DNA of 64,000 nucleotides, taken from positions 21,313-85,312 of the forward strand of contig ONAV01000002.1 of NCBI GenBank assembly GCA_900315925.1. Reading direction: 5' to 3'. The DNA is from an uncultured Selenomonadales bacterium. Its GTDB lineage: Bacteria > Bacillota > Negativicutes > Acidaminococcales > Acidaminococcaceae. Of the stretch, positions 1 to 8,641 are shown piece after piece; positions within the stretch are counted from its first letter, which is position 1; each line of letters begins with the position of its first letter. The notes beneath the pieces were generated by a model. It had not been told where the DNA came from and made no database searches. It saw only the letters and a list, made by a program, of their open reading frames with translations. A program made the translations under genes and the position numbers.

Positions 1-475
1 AGCGCCGGTCTTCCGGACGGCTGTTCAGGATTTCGTCGATTTTATTCTGCCCGATGAGAAACATGGCGCCTTTGCCCATGCCCGTATCCGCCAGCAGATC
101 CAGTATATCCTTTAATCTGCAGTTTTTCTTGTTGATGGCGTAATCGCTGTCGCCGGAACGGTACAGGCGACGGGTGATGCTCACCTCGTCAAAATCCAAC
201 GGCAGCATGTGGTCCCGGTTGTCGAAGACCAGGGTCACTTCTGCCACGCCTAAGGCACGGCGCCTGCTGGTACCTGAAAAGATAATATCTTCCATTTTGC
301 TGCCACGGAGATATTTGGCGCTCTGTTCGCCTAACACCCAGCGCACCGCATCGGATATATTACTTTTGCCTGAACCGTTGGGTCCTACCACGGCGGTGAT
401 GCCCGCGCCGAATTCGAGGACGGTGCGGTCCGCGAAGGATTTGAACCCGAAGGCTGTAACTGATTTTAAAAACAA
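1..475 (-). CDS. smc: Chromosome segregation ATPase SMC, N-terminal part (runs off the window)
   Basis: This is the amino end of SMC, the condensin-like ATPase that organises chromosomes. The Walker A stretch [20 protein letters not shown] and the upstream motif GFKSFADRT are diagnostic of the SMC N-terminal head. About 158 codons are visible and the frame is still open at base 1. An in-frame stop lies just upstream of a TTG codon at 473-475, which gives the usual MFLKSV-type beginning and is preceded by an AGGTGAT ribosome binding site, so TTG is the chosen start. The identity is secure; the coiled coil and C-terminal head lie outside the window. Confidence 0.95.
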   Translation of the reverse strand, partial: MFLKSVTAFGFKSFADRTVLEFGAGITAVVGPNGSGKSNISDAVRWVLGEQSAKYLRGSKMEDIIFSGTSRRRALGVAEVTLVFDNRDHMLPLDFDEVSITRRLYRSGDSDYAINKKNCRLKDILDLLADTGMGKGAMFLIGQNKIDEILNSRPEDRR

Positions 476-499
476 AACGAATCACCTGTATACCGGTCA

Positions 500-661
500 G
501 GAAAAGACTTTGCAAAACCGTACACGATTGCGATTCCATGGACTCATTCGCCTATGGCTTCGAAACTCGGGGCTACGCCCCTCAGACAATCTCGCCATAA
601 CGGCGAATTTCATCTCATGGAATGAAGCAATCGTTCCCGATGTTTTGCTTCAGTCTTTTTC
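500..661. repeat. Chromosomal long-hairpin repeat, copy 1
   Basis: An intergenic palindrome of about 160 bp fills most of the gap between smc and the helicase gene. ATTCCATG pairs with CATGGAAT, ATTCGCC with GGCGAAT, TATGGC (553-558) with GCCATA (594-599), and GGGGC (569-573) with GCCCC (577-581). The outer arms, near 500-532 and 625-661, are imperfect inverted repeats. A second copy at 2176-2345 lies on the other side of the helicase gene and carries compensating changes in two stems. It resembles a REP/MITE-type element. The remaining gap (662-775) shows nothing recognisable. Confidence 0.8.
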
Positions 662-775
662 TGACTACAAATTCTATTTACACTTTTTTAATGAACAAGC
701 CCTCGCGCCCTCAGGGAGGACGCTCCGCATATTCAAAGGATCCCGGCCCTTTCTTTCAACGTAAACAAACACTAC

Positions 776-2125
776 TTATGCTTTGTTGCTGCCTTTTTTC
801 GCATTCTTCGCCGCTTTTTTGGCTTTTTCTTTTAATGCCATGGAGGCTTCCCGGGCTGCCTGGCGGCTGACCTGCCGGCGATTGGACCCGGTCTTGGGAG
901 CGTGGCGTTTGTCCGCTACGGAGTTGCGACCTCTGGATTTCGGGGCTTCTTTTTTCTGTTCCGCTTCCCGTCTCCGGGCGGCGGCGATCCGGGTCCGGCG
1001 CACGATTTTGCGGCCGGTTGCCGTCTGCTTTTCCAGTGTCACACCCAGCTTTTTCTCTATATTGTGCAGCCAGCGCAGTTCTTCCGGCGTGTACAGGGTA
1101 ACGGCGACGCCGTCTTTGCCGGCGCGGCCTGTACGGCCTACCCGGTGCACATACCAGTCCGCGTCATGGGGCACGTCGTAGTTGATGACGTGGGTCACGC
1201 CTTCTACGTCCAGTCCCCGGGCCGCAATATCGCTGGCCGCCAGAATCTGGATTTTGGCGTCACGGAACTCTTTCATCACCGTTTTACGTTTTGCCGCGCT
1301 CATGTCGCCGGTGAGCACGGCCACATTATAGCCATGCTCGCCCAAAAAGGCGTCCACTTCTTTCGCCCGCTCTTTGCTGATGCAGAAGACCAGCATCAGA
1401 TAGGGGTTCAGGCGGTCGATGAGCTTCATGAGAAGCTCCGGTTTCTTTTCTTCCGTGGTGCGGATGCAAATCTGCTGAATCGCCTTTACCACCGTTTCTG
1501 CCGGCGTAACATCAATGACCTGACAGTTGGTGGTCATGCTCCGTCCCAGCTTGTTGATTTCTTCCGAAACGGTAGCGGAACACAGCATGGTCTGCCGTTC
1601 CGGACCGGTCATGGCAATCAGCTTCGCCGCATCGTCCATAAAGCCCTGGGCCAGCATTTCGTCTACTTCGTCCAGCACCAGGAACTTGACGCCGCCCAAG
1701 TCCGTATTGCCTTTTTCAATATGGTCCAGCAGTCGTCCCGGGGTGCCGATCAGCACCTGGGCCTTGCCTGCCAGCTTGTTCTTCTGGGTTTCAAAATCAC
1801 GGCCGCCGATGACCGCCAGCGTAGAGATCTCCAGTCCTTCCAGCACCTGCTTCATCACTTCATTGACCTGCTGGGCCAGTTCCCGGGTCGGCGTGATGAC
1901 CAATGCCTGCACGTACTTTTTTGCCGGGTCGATCTTCTGGGCCAGGGGAATCAGAAAGGCCAGCGTCTTACCGGTTCCCGTCTGGGCCCGGGCCAGCACG
2001 TCCCGCCCTTTCAGCAAAGCAGGAATCGCCTGCTGCTGCACCGGCATGGGCGTTTTAATCCCCATCTTCTGCAAATTTTCCCTCACTTTGGGAAGTATGT
2101 TTATCTGTTCAAAAAAAGTGCTCAT
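776..2125 (-). CDS. DEAD-box ATP-dependent RNA helicase
   Basis: This 449-residue superfamily 2 RNA helicase unwinds RNA in ribosome assembly or mRNA turnover. Visible motifs in order are the Q-motif region with PVQQQAIPALL, motif I ARAQTGTGKT, motif II VLDEVDEM (DEVD in place of DEAD), motif III CSAT, and motif VI HRVGRTGR. The tail, from about residue 375, is rich in Lys and Arg, as in CshA/RhlE-type enzymes that use it to bind RNA. The gene stands alone between two hairpin repeats. The family is certain; the exact orthologue (cshA, dbpA or rhlE type) is not. Confidence 0.93.
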   Translation of the reverse strand: MSTFFEQINILPKVRENLQKMGIKTPMPVQQQAIPALLKGRDVLARAQTGTGKTLAFLIPLAQKIDPAKKYVQALVITPTRELAQQVNEVMKQVLEGLEISTLAVIGGRDFETQKNKLAGKAQVLIGTPGRLLDHIEKGNTDLGGVKFLVLDEVDEMLAQGFMDDAAKLIAMTGPERQTMLCSATVSEEINKLGRSMTTNCQVIDVTPAETVVKAIQQICIRTTEEKKPELLMKLIDRLNPYLMLVFCISKERAKEVDAFLGEHGYNVAVLTGDMSAAKRKTVMKEFRDAKIQILAASDIAARGLDVEGVTHVINYDVPHDADWYVHRVGRTGRAGKDGVAVTLYTPEELRWLHNIEKKLGVTLEKQTATGRKIVRRTRIAAARRREAEQKKEAPKSRGRNSVADKRHAPKTGSNRRQVSRQAAREASMALKEKAKKAAKNAKKGSNKA

Positions 2126-2175
2126 TTTTTACCTCAAAATCCTACACTAAAAATATCAATCCCTAACTCCTGCCG

Positions 2176-2345
2176 AAAGGGAAAAACATCGCAAACCCGT
2201 CAACGATTTCTATTCCATGGACTCATTCGCCTGTGGCTTCGAAACTCGAGGCTGCGCCTCTCAAACAGTCTCGCCACAACGGCGAATTTCATCTCATGGA
2301 ATCACGCAATCGTTTCCGATGGTTTGCTCATGTTCTCCCTTTCAG
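2176..2345. repeat. Chromosomal long-hairpin repeat, copy 2
   Basis: This is the second copy of the element at 500-661. The core reads the same, but TGTGGC/GCCACA replaces TATGGC/GCCATA and GAGGC/GCCTC (2248-2252 with 2256-2260) replaces GGGGC/GCCCC, so the paired bases have changed together. That pattern supports a selected hairpin or an element that duplicates by a hairpin intermediate. It lies upstream of the helicase gene and downstream of the glycosylase gene. Confidence 0.8.
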
Positions 2346-2370
2346 CATAATTCAGGCACGATACTGCGCC

Positions 2371-3000
2371 TTATGGTTTTTTCTTACTTTCCGCACTGTG
2401 CTGCCACAGATACCATACGGCCAGGCTCCGCCAGGGCCGCCAGGGTTCCATCAGTTTGTTCAGCTGTCCCCGTTTAGGAACTTCTTTCAGTTTGCACAGC
2501 TTCTGCATTTCCTTTTTCAGCAGAAAATCATCTCCCGGCAGCACGTCCGGGCGGCACAGGGAAAGCAGCAGGAACATTTCGATAGTCCACTGCCCCAACC
2601 CCCGCACGGTTTTCAGCAGCTTGACGATCTGGGCGTCCGTCATCTCTGCAAAAGCCGTAAAATCAATGGTACGATCCAACACCAGCCGGGCGAATTCCTT
2701 CATATACGTTATCTTGATTGCCGAGAGGCCGCAGGTGGCAATGGTCTCGTCCGTGAGGGCCAGCAGCTTCTCCGGTATCACCGGGTTCCCCGCCAGATGC
2801 CGCAGCTGTTCCATGATCTTTGCGCTGGACTCCGGGGGCAGCTGCTGGGCCGCGATACCCGTCAGCAGCACCTCAAAATACCGCTCCAGTCCATCCGGTT
2901 CCAGCGTACAGTGTCCGTATTCGTTTATGAAAGGAAGCAGCTCTTTTGCATTTTCACGCAAAAAAGATTCACCGGCCAGCCAGTCTGTGTTTTTCTGCAT
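2371..3000 (-). CDS. DNA-3-methyladenine glycosylase II-like (HhH-GPD) protein
   Basis: A base-excision repair glycosylase of the AlkA/HhH-GPD superfamily, which removes alkylated bases from DNA. The helix-hairpin-helix is seen as TVRGLGQWTIEMFLLLSL, followed by RPDVLPGDD, where the second Asp fits the catalytic aspartate position. At about 209 residues it is the short form lacking the N-terminal AlkA domain. The start at 3000 is preferred to upstream codons because GGAGGG lies 7 nt before it. It could instead act on another damaged base. Confidence 0.85.
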   Translation of the reverse strand: MQKNTDWLAGESFLRENAKELLPFINEYGHCTLEPDGLERYFEVLLTGIAAQQLPPESSAKIMEQLRHLAGNPVIPEKLLALTDETIATCGLSAIKITYMKEFARLVLDRTIDFTAFAEMTDAQIVKLLKTVRGLGQWTIEMFLLLSLCRPDVLPGDDFLLKKEMQKLCKLKEVPKRGQLNKLMEPWRPWRSLAVWYLWQHSAESKKKP

Positions 3001-3211
3001 TAACGCGCCCTCCATCACGCAGAAGCCTGAACATCTTCCGCAAACAATGTAAAACAGTTTGCGCCGCATCATACCATAATAAGCTCCGGTTTTCCGTTAC
3101 TCTTATAGCAAATCAAACGTAAACTACCCCATATTAATTAGTATATTATACCACAAGTAATCCGATGCATTCAATAAGAAACTATGCCCTTCCCCCGCAT
3201 AACGAAAAAGT

Positions 3212-3231
3212 CAGACCAGGAAGATGGTCTG
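3212..3231 (-). terminator. Intrinsic terminator (minus strand)
   Basis: Read on the minus strand, CAGACCA, six loop bases and TGGTCTG are followed by ACTTTTTCG. It lies downstream of the hairpin at 3276-3309 and would stop leftward transcripts from the tRNA operon (before insertion) or from the relaxase gene (after insertion). Confidence 0.7.
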
Positions 3232-3275
3232 GCTCCTGTTTTGTAGTGCGCCTGGCATTGGCGCACAACAAAAAA

Positions 3276-3309
3276 CCTGCCCTTTCACTGAAAGGACAGG
3301 CAATTTTTT
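3276..3309. terminator. Bidirectional terminator, original end of the tRNA-Leu operon
   Basis: A 25-bp hairpin, CCTGCCCTTTCA paired with TGAAAGGACAGG, has a T-run on each strand (plus 3304-3309, minus 3270-3275). It abuts the left 18-bp repeat. In the uninterrupted chromosome it would sit a few bases after the CCA end of tRNA-Leu, so the element has separated the tRNA operon from its terminator. The rest of the 3001-3416 gap contains another hairpin (GTGCGCC/GGCGCAC, 3246-3266) and no gene. Confidence 0.8.
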
Positions 3310-3324
3310 ACTGGTGCCGGGGAC
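3307..3324. other. attL: left 18-bp direct repeat of the integrated element
   Basis: The sequence TTTACTGGTGCCGGGGAC is identical to 49991-50008, where it covers the last 13 bases of tRNA-Leu(UAA) plus flanking DNA. Base composition and gene content change here from chromosome to mobile element. Confidence 0.9.
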
Positions 3325-3416
3325 ACCATTGTCATCAAACCGGCAAATTAAAATCCGTGTACCTGTTAATTTGCATAAACATTATAACACAACAAGAAAA
3401 CTATGCATATAGCTTT

Positions 3417-5528
3417 TTACAGTTTCCAACCGGAATACATTTTATTTTCTGCCAGTTTCAACTCATTTATTGGCTCATCAGTATCATTGTGCCAGTAAGC
3501 TTCTAATTTTGGAATATCTCCTTTTGTTAATTTGTCTGTAATTTCTTCTATTTTCCTGTCAATATCTGCTTTAAGTTGTGGTGGTTGCTGTGTATGTGTT
3601 TTACCAGTTTTTTCTTTGGCTGCATAGAATTTAAATTTATCTCTTCCGTCTTTTGATTCAGGAACCAGTTTAATCTGGTCTTTTTGGATCTGGTACAGCT
3701 GCGCTTTTCCTTTCACGATTATATCATTATCTTTGACTGCAATTTGTATGCCTTTTTCTTCTCGTATCACATAATAAATATCGCCCCGTATGACACGTTT
3801 CGGATACTCTTTTAATTGCGTCACTCCCTCTACCCGGCTTCGGTACGTTACTGTGGCCGGGATTTTTTCTGCAAAGATGACAGTTTCATTATCTAACTCT
3901 CTCGTCTTCGCCAGCAGATCGTTATAGTGTTCTATCATCTTCTTTTGTTGATTATTTTTTCTGTAAATCTGGTTGGCTTTGACAATAGTTGATTCGATAT
4001 TTTCTCTGATATTCTTTTCGGTAAATTCCAATACTCCTTTATGAGTTGTTTCAGCTGCATTTTTATAATGGGTAATTAATTTACCTGCACGTTCTTTTTC
4101 CTGTTTAATTTGCGCCCATGTTTGTACATAATTTTCTCTGATTTCGTCAAAATTATCCGGATGTTCTTTTACCGCTTTGCTCCAAATATCTTTGTTTCGT
4201 TGTTCAGCAATCTTCGCATTTCTATAATCCCGTTTTGCTTTATTGTATTCACCCTGGAATACAATATCCAATGTTATATCACGAATAATTGTTTCCTGTT
4301 TATTTTTATTGGTTTTCAGGTTGGCTGTCAGTTCCTGCAAAAGGTTCTGATCTACTGGTTGCTTTTCTCCTGTAATCTTGATTTTTTTACGGATATTCCC
4401 TTCTTCGATCCGTAGCTTGATAAATGCCGGATTAACATTTTTATATAGGTGCTTATATTGTAATTTATATTCCTCTGATTTTTGGACAGCTGCATTGACC
4501 TTTTCCTGTAATTTTTCCTGAATATCTGCCACGGTAATAACATACGGATTATCTTCTTTTTCACCGTACATTGCCTGCCATTCTTCTTCATCCTGTCTGC
4601 GCAGCAGGTCGCGTTCTCTTTGTATCTCTTTGGCAAGTTTGCGCAACACAATATCCTGGACAAAATTGACCAGTTTAATTTCTTCTTTGGACATGTTTTC
4701 AACGTCATATTCTTTAGCCGGCAGCTCTTCAGCAATTTCGTTGTCCAGTTCCTGCTCTACTTCCAACTGCATCTGACGTATTTTTTTTATTGTTTTTGGA
4801 TTTCTGTAAGCGTTTCCCATGTGTGGAGCCGGTTCACGATCCAGAAGCTTTGCTTCTTCAAATTTTCCCTGAGCTTCCAGATTAGTTTTTTGCTTTTTCA
4901 GTGTTTGGTGATCAATGTGCAGATTCAGCCCCTTCTCCCTAAATTTTTCATTGCACATATCAGCCCACATTTTACGCAATTCAAGGGTCGTGGAGTCCTG
5001 ATCGAAGTATTGGGAAGTACGGTATCCCTGTGTTGGTTCTCCTTTCCGGTTCCGCGCATAGTTTTTAAAATATTTTTCTGGCCCTAACGGTCTGTCTTTT
5101 TCAATAATTTTTTCATTGAACATCAGATGTACATGAGGATTTCTTTGCGCCGGATCAAATGCTGATTCTTTGTCATGGATTGCATAGGTAAAGGCATGAT
5201 GCTCGCTGATTCCTGTCCGCGCTAAAAACTGTTCAACCAGTTCCTGGTTTTCCGCCAGCGTAAATTCTGCTTGCAGCGCAATAATATATTCCCTGTATCC
5301 CCGGCCTTCCGGATTACGGTACTGCTCAACCTTCTGCCAAAAATCAGCTGCGCTGTCAGCCCATGCAGGCATGTTCCCGGATGCTTTATATACCAGGTCT
5401 TCTTCCCGTCCCCGTATATGTTCGTATTTGTTTTCCCGGCAGATGTAATCAAAGTGCAGTCCGGTATTCAGTTTTCCGCCGTTTTTCATTCGCCCGTGCG
5501 GGATTGTGGTAAAGGAATAATGTGCCAT
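3417..5528 (-). CDS. MobA/MobL-family (MOB-Q type) conjugative relaxase
   Basis: This enzyme nicks oriT and leads the transferred strand into the recipient. The 703-residue protein begins MAHYSFTTIPHGR, has the family stretch GNMPAW near residue 53, and the metal-binding histidine motif NPHVHLMFNEK near residue 131. The C-terminal half is long, charged and coiled-coil-like, with no recognisable helicase or primase motif. It is transcribed leftward, away from the secretion operon, with oriT between the two. An operator-like palindrome (5555-5571) lies just upstream of its start. Typical MobA proteins are of similar or greater length. Confidence 0.92.
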   Translation of the reverse strand: MAHYSFTTIPHGRMKNGGKLNTGLHFDYICRENKYEHIRGREEDLVYKASGNMPAWADSAADFWQKVEQYRNPEGRGYREYIIALQAEFTLAENQELVEQFLARTGISEHHAFTYAIHDKESAFDPAQRNPHVHLMFNEKIIEKDRPLGPEKYFKNYARNRKGEPTQGYRTSQYFDQDSTTLELRKMWADMCNEKFREKGLNLHIDHQTLKKQKTNLEAQGKFEEAKLLDREPAPHMGNAYRNPKTIKKIRQMQLEVEQELDNEIAEELPAKEYDVENMSKEEIKLVNFVQDIVLRKLAKEIQRERDLLRRQDEEEWQAMYGEKEDNPYVITVADIQEKLQEKVNAAVQKSEEYKLQYKHLYKNVNPAFIKLRIEEGNIRKKIKITGEKQPVDQNLLQELTANLKTNKNKQETIIRDITLDIVFQGEYNKAKRDYRNAKIAEQRNKDIWSKAVKEHPDNFDEIRENYVQTWAQIKQEKERAGKLITHYKNAAETTHKGVLEFTEKNIRENIESTIVKANQIYRKNNQQKKMIEHYNDLLAKTRELDNETVIFAEKIPATVTYRSRVEGVTQLKEYPKRVIRGDIYYVIREEKGIQIAVKDNDIIVKGKAQLYQIQKDQIKLVPESKDGRDKFKFYAAKEKTGKTHTQQPPQLKADIDRKIEEITDKLTKGDIPKLEAYWHNDTDEPINELKLAENKMYSGWKL

Positions 5529-5554
5529 TGTCGAATGCCTTTGTGTAAGTTAAA

Positions 5555-5571
5555 TATCATATTTTATGATA
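5555..5571. promoter_or_regulatory. Operator-like palindrome upstream of the relaxase
   Basis: TATCATATTTTATGATA is a 17-bp inverted repeat, TATCA-N7-TGATA. The same motif with one change occurs before the XRE regulator gene (21298-21314), and its right 12 bases (TATTTTATGATA) recur before virB8 (5850-5861) and the serine recombinase (26645-26656). This suggests control by the element's own XRE protein. Confidence 0.6.
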
Positions 5572-5579
5572 ATCTGCTG

Positions 5580-5720
5580 AGGCAGATTCCAAAGGGCTGA
5601 AAGCCCTTCACCCGAAGAAAAATCTTTGATTTTTCGTAAGGGGCCGGCTGTGCCGGTCGGTCCAGCGTGTGGCTGGCGCATGGAAAACTCGGAACGAGTT
5701 TTCCGTAAATGCGCATTCCC
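5580..5720 (+). other. Probable origin of transfer (oriT)
   Basis: A chain of hairpins lies between the divergent relaxase and virB genes: AAGGGCT/AGCCCTT (5592-5608), GAAAAATC/GATTTTTC, GGCCGGC/GCCGGTC, CCAGC/GCTGG, and GGAAAACTCG/CGAGTTTTCC (5682-5704). The last is followed directly by GTAAATGCGCATT. Its layout, a palindrome with a GGAAC centre and then a TAAnTGCGC box, matches the RSF1010/pIP501 class of nick regions used by MOB-Q relaxases. By analogy the nick would fall after 5714. The position is an inference from the pattern. Confidence 0.8.
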
Positions 5721-5810
5721 AATTTTCGTATTTTATTTTAGCATTTTTCCGGATTAAATTCAACTCATTTTCTTTTTTATTATCGAATTATAAAATTTTA
5801 AAAATTTGTT

Positions 5811-5861
5811 TTGTCAAAAATAATCGCAGTTTACTATTGTTAAAAATTTTATTTTATGATA
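5811..5861 (+). promoter_or_regulatory. Promoter of the virB operon with overlapping operator half-site
   Basis: TTGTCA (5811-5816), 18 bp and TATTGT (5835-5840) form a plausible promoter. The motif TATTTTATGATA (5850-5861) sits at or just after the expected transcription start, where a bound repressor would block the operon. Confidence 0.5.
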
Positions 5862-5899
5862 CCATTTAGAAAATAAATCTTCACAAAGGAGTTTTTGTT

Positions 5900-6601
5900 A
5901 TGAATGTGAAAGGCTTTTTTAAACCGAAAGGAAATCCGACAGATATTTTAAAACAAGGTATGCGTGGCCCCTACCAGCGATCTTTGGAAAATCTCACGTA
6001 TAAGCTGGAACAGTCCCACCGGATTATCATTGTGCTGATCGTCTGTTTGGTGATCGCAATCCTGTCCATCGTCTTCATCAGCCTTACGGCCAATTATAAA
6101 ACCTATGTCGTGCGGGTGGATTCATTGACAGGCCAGGTTGAAGCGGCACAGGAATTGAAGGCGACAAATTATTCTCCCAGGGATGCGGAAATCAAATATT
6201 TTCTTACCTCTCTTGTCGTAGATACCCGGACAATCGGACTGGATCCGGTCGCATATAAACAAAACTGGATGAAGGCTCAATATTTTCTGACGCCGTCTGC
6301 AGCACAGAAGCTGAACAGCATGGTTGCAAAGGAAAATCCGGTTGCAAAGATCAACAAGAAAGAAACGGTACACGTACAAATTAAAAGTGTAAATCTGCAA
6401 CCAGGTACGCAGTCCACGTATCAGGTACGCTGGTCAGAAGATAATTTCAACCAAAACGGTATCCTGACACGACGGGATGATTACATCGGCTTATATACCG
6501 TGCAGGTTGTTCCGCCTAAAAAGGAAGATGAGCTGGCGATCAATCCGTTAGGTCTCCGGATCATAGATCTGAATTACAGCAAAGAAGCAGTAAAGGAGTG
6601 A
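5900..6601 (+). CDS. virB8: VirB8/TrbF-like inner-membrane component of the conjugation channel
   Basis: VirB8 nucleates assembly of the type IV secretion channel from the inner membrane. The 233-residue protein has a short cytoplasmic tail, one membrane segment at about residues 42-63 (IIIVLIVCLVIAILSIVFIS) and a periplasmic domain ending NPLGLRIIDLNYSKE, the typical VirB8/TrbF close. The start is preceded by AAAGGAG. It is the first gene of a long rightward operon, 6 bp ahead of virB9. Confidence 0.92.
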   Translation: MNVKGFFKPKGNPTDILKQGMRGPYQRSLENLTYKLEQSHRIIIVLIVCLVIAILSIVFISLTANYKTYVVRVDSLTGQVEAAQELKATNYSPRDAEIKYFLTSLVVDTRTIGLDPVAYKQNWMKAQYFLTPSAAQKLNSMVAKENPVAKINKKETVHVQIKSVNLQPGTQSTYQVRWSEDNFNQNGILTRRDDYIGLYTVQVVPPKKEDELAINPLGLRIIDLNYSKEAVKE

Positions 6602-6607
6602 CCTGAC

Positions 6608-7390
6608 ATGAAAAAGATTTTGCTGTCCGCCGCTTTGCTCGCCGCTATATCCGTAACGTGTTTTGCGGATGAGCCGAAAGCTGTGTTCCGTGCAGACGAT
6701 GCCAACATTACTGCCTCTCAGATGGTTTATGAATACGCTCCGGAAAGTTTGTATCATGTAGATACCCAGGTCGGATATATTACCGATATCATGTTGAAAC
6801 CGGGCGAAGTCGTCCAGCATATTGCAGGGGGTGACACAGTACAATGGCTCGTAGACCAGGCAACGGTTAACGGTGTGGCTCATGTATATATTAAGCCGAA
6901 AGCCAAAGGTATTATGACAAACATGATCATCTCCACTGCGACACATTCCTATCGTCTCGTATTATCTTCTACCGATCAGTTTAATCCGATTGTTTCCTGG
7001 CGGTTTACGAATGAAGATAATGCAGCTGCTCAAAAGAGGGAAAGCCTGATCCGTTCAGCTAAAGGAATTCCACAGGATATTCCTGTATTTTCAGATGGAA
7101 ATACCAAAAAGTTAAACTTCCATTACCGGTATATAAAAATGAAGAATCTGACTGATGATATGATTCCCATTTCTGTGTTCGATGACGGTGTACGAACCTA
7201 TATCCGGATGAAGTCTTCCAACCGGTATGATCTGCCAGTTTTATATAACGTAGATAATCTGGATAAGAATAAGCTGACTTTGGTGAATTATCGAGTCAAA
7301 GGTAACATGTTCATTGCTGACAGATGCTTTACCAGGGCAAGGTTGAGTTTCGCAGCCAAACGCAGCTTAGATTTTGTACCGGAAAGTTGA
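6608..7390 (+). CDS. virB9: VirB9/TrbG-like outer-membrane core component (CagX family)
   Basis: VirB9 forms the outer ring of the type IV secretion core with VirB10. This 260-residue protein has a signal peptide (MKKILLSAALLAAISVTCFA) and a C-terminal domain with VFDDGVRTYIRM followed by VNYRVKGNMFIADRCF, which are the family signatures. It presumes an outer membrane, consistent with a diderm host. It is the second gene of the operon. Confidence 0.93.
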   Translation: MKKILLSAALLAAISVTCFADEPKAVFRADDANITASQMVYEYAPESLYHVDTQVGYITDIMLKPGEVVQHIAGGDTVQWLVDQATVNGVAHVYIKPKAKGIMTNMIISTATHSYRLVLSSTDQFNPIVSWRFTNEDNAAAQKRESLIRSAKGIPQDIPVFSDGNTKKLNFHYRYIKMKNLTDDMIPISVFDDGVRTYIRMKSSNRYDLPVLYNVDNLDKNKLTLVNYRVKGNMFIADRCFTRARLSFAAKRSLDFVPES

Positions 7391-7400
7391 GGAAAATGCC

Positions 7401-8639
7401 ATGGGATTATTTAAAGATATTAAGAATTATATCAACCGTAAAAATCTTAAAAATGAGGATGATTCTTATAAAAATGAAGATGCAGAATTGGACAGCCGCT
7501 ACATGCAGGATCCTGACGAAAATCCGGATGAAAACATTACTGATTATACTCCGGATCCTGATACCGGAAAAATCATTCGTGCGGAAGAAGAAAAGAATAC
7601 GGGTACTCGCTTACAGAGCCAACGTATTTTGTTGATTGCTGCGGCAGTTGTTGTTCTTGGTTTTACGTTGCTGTTCGCAGCTGGAAAAGGCAAGCGGGTA
7701 AAGACGCAGCAGAACCCGGATTTGTCTATCAATACCAGCAAGACAAATAACCCTGCAGCATCATTGCCTGACAGCTACGGTCAGTTATCCAGATATGAGC
7801 AGCAGGCAAAGCCGAAAGAGCCGCCAGTCAGGCAGGTGATTCCGCAACCTGTACAGCAGCAGTATATACAGCCTTCACCGCCTCCGCAAGTTGCGCAAAA
7901 TCGTAATGCTGCTCTTGATTTAGAGAAACAGATTTTATCATCTCCTATCTCGTTTAAACTGGATCAAACCTCGCAACAAAATTCAAACCAGAATACAGCA
8001 AACAATTACTCTGCTCCAACGGTGTATAACAACAATGAACAGGCGGTTTTTTCCAACGGGAACCGCTACGTCCTACACGCCGGGACAGTGATTCCCGCAA
8101 CGATGCTGACAGGCGCGACCAGTGATTCCCCGCAAAGCGATATCGTGGCACAGGTCAGGCAGGATGTCTACGACTCTCTTACCGGTGAACATTTATTGAT
8201 TCCCCAGGGCACACGATTGATTGGTCAAAGCGGAAGCGCAGGATCGAGGGGCAATAAACGATTGGGTGTTGTATTCACCCGTATCATTTTCCCGGACGGA
8301 CGTTCCATAAATCTTCCAAAACAGCAGGGAATTGACGGTGCAGGGTATCCGGGTCTCAAGGATAAATACGACAGTCATTCCAGCACGTTATATCGCACCG
8401 CTTTCTTGTCTGCTATTTTTGCAGCGGCAGCACAAAGCGCAACTGGTAATACATCCGGAACTGATACCAGGTCACCCGGACAGGAAGCGGTTTCCGGAGC
8501 GGTTGCCGATGTGTTGCGCACAGCAAAAACCATTGTGGATCGTGATGCAAGCATCAATCCCACAATAGAAATCCGTCCAGGTTATCGTTTCAGTGTATTT
8601 ATTAATCAGGATTTTGCGTTGAACGCATATTATCAGTAA
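7401..8639 (+). CDS. virB10: VirB10/TrbI-like channel protein spanning both membranes
   Basis: VirB10 links the inner-membrane ATPases to the outer-membrane pore. It has an acidic cytoplasmic N-terminus, one membrane helix at about residues 76-95 (LLIAAAVVVLGFTLLFAAG), a Pro/Gln-rich periplasmic stalk and the conserved C-terminal TrbI domain (LHAGTVIPATMLTGATSD, LIPQGTRLIGQ). The start at 7401 is chosen because GAGGAAA precedes it and it clears the virB9 stop. The length of 412 residues is normal. Confidence 0.93.
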   Translation: MGLFKDIKNYINRKNLKNEDDSYKNEDAELDSRYMQDPDENPDENITDYTPDPDTGKIIRAEEEKNTGTRLQSQRILLIAAAVVVLGFTLLFAAGKGKRVKTQQNPDLSINTSKTNNPAASLPDSYGQLSRYEQQAKPKEPPVRQVIPQPVQQQYIQPSPPPQVAQNRNAALDLEKQILSSPISFKLDQTSQQNSNQNTANNYSAPTVYNNNEQAVFSNGNRYVLHAGTVIPATMLTGATSDSPQSDIVAQVRQDVYDSLTGEHLLIPQGTRLIGQSGSAGSRGNKRLGVVFTRIIFPDGRSINLPKQQGIDGAGYPGLKDKYDSHSSTLYRTAFLSAIFAAAAQSATGNTSGTDTRSPGQEAVSGAVADVLRTAKTIVDRDASINPTIEIRPGYRFSVFINQDFALNAYYQ

Positions 8640-8641
8640 AA

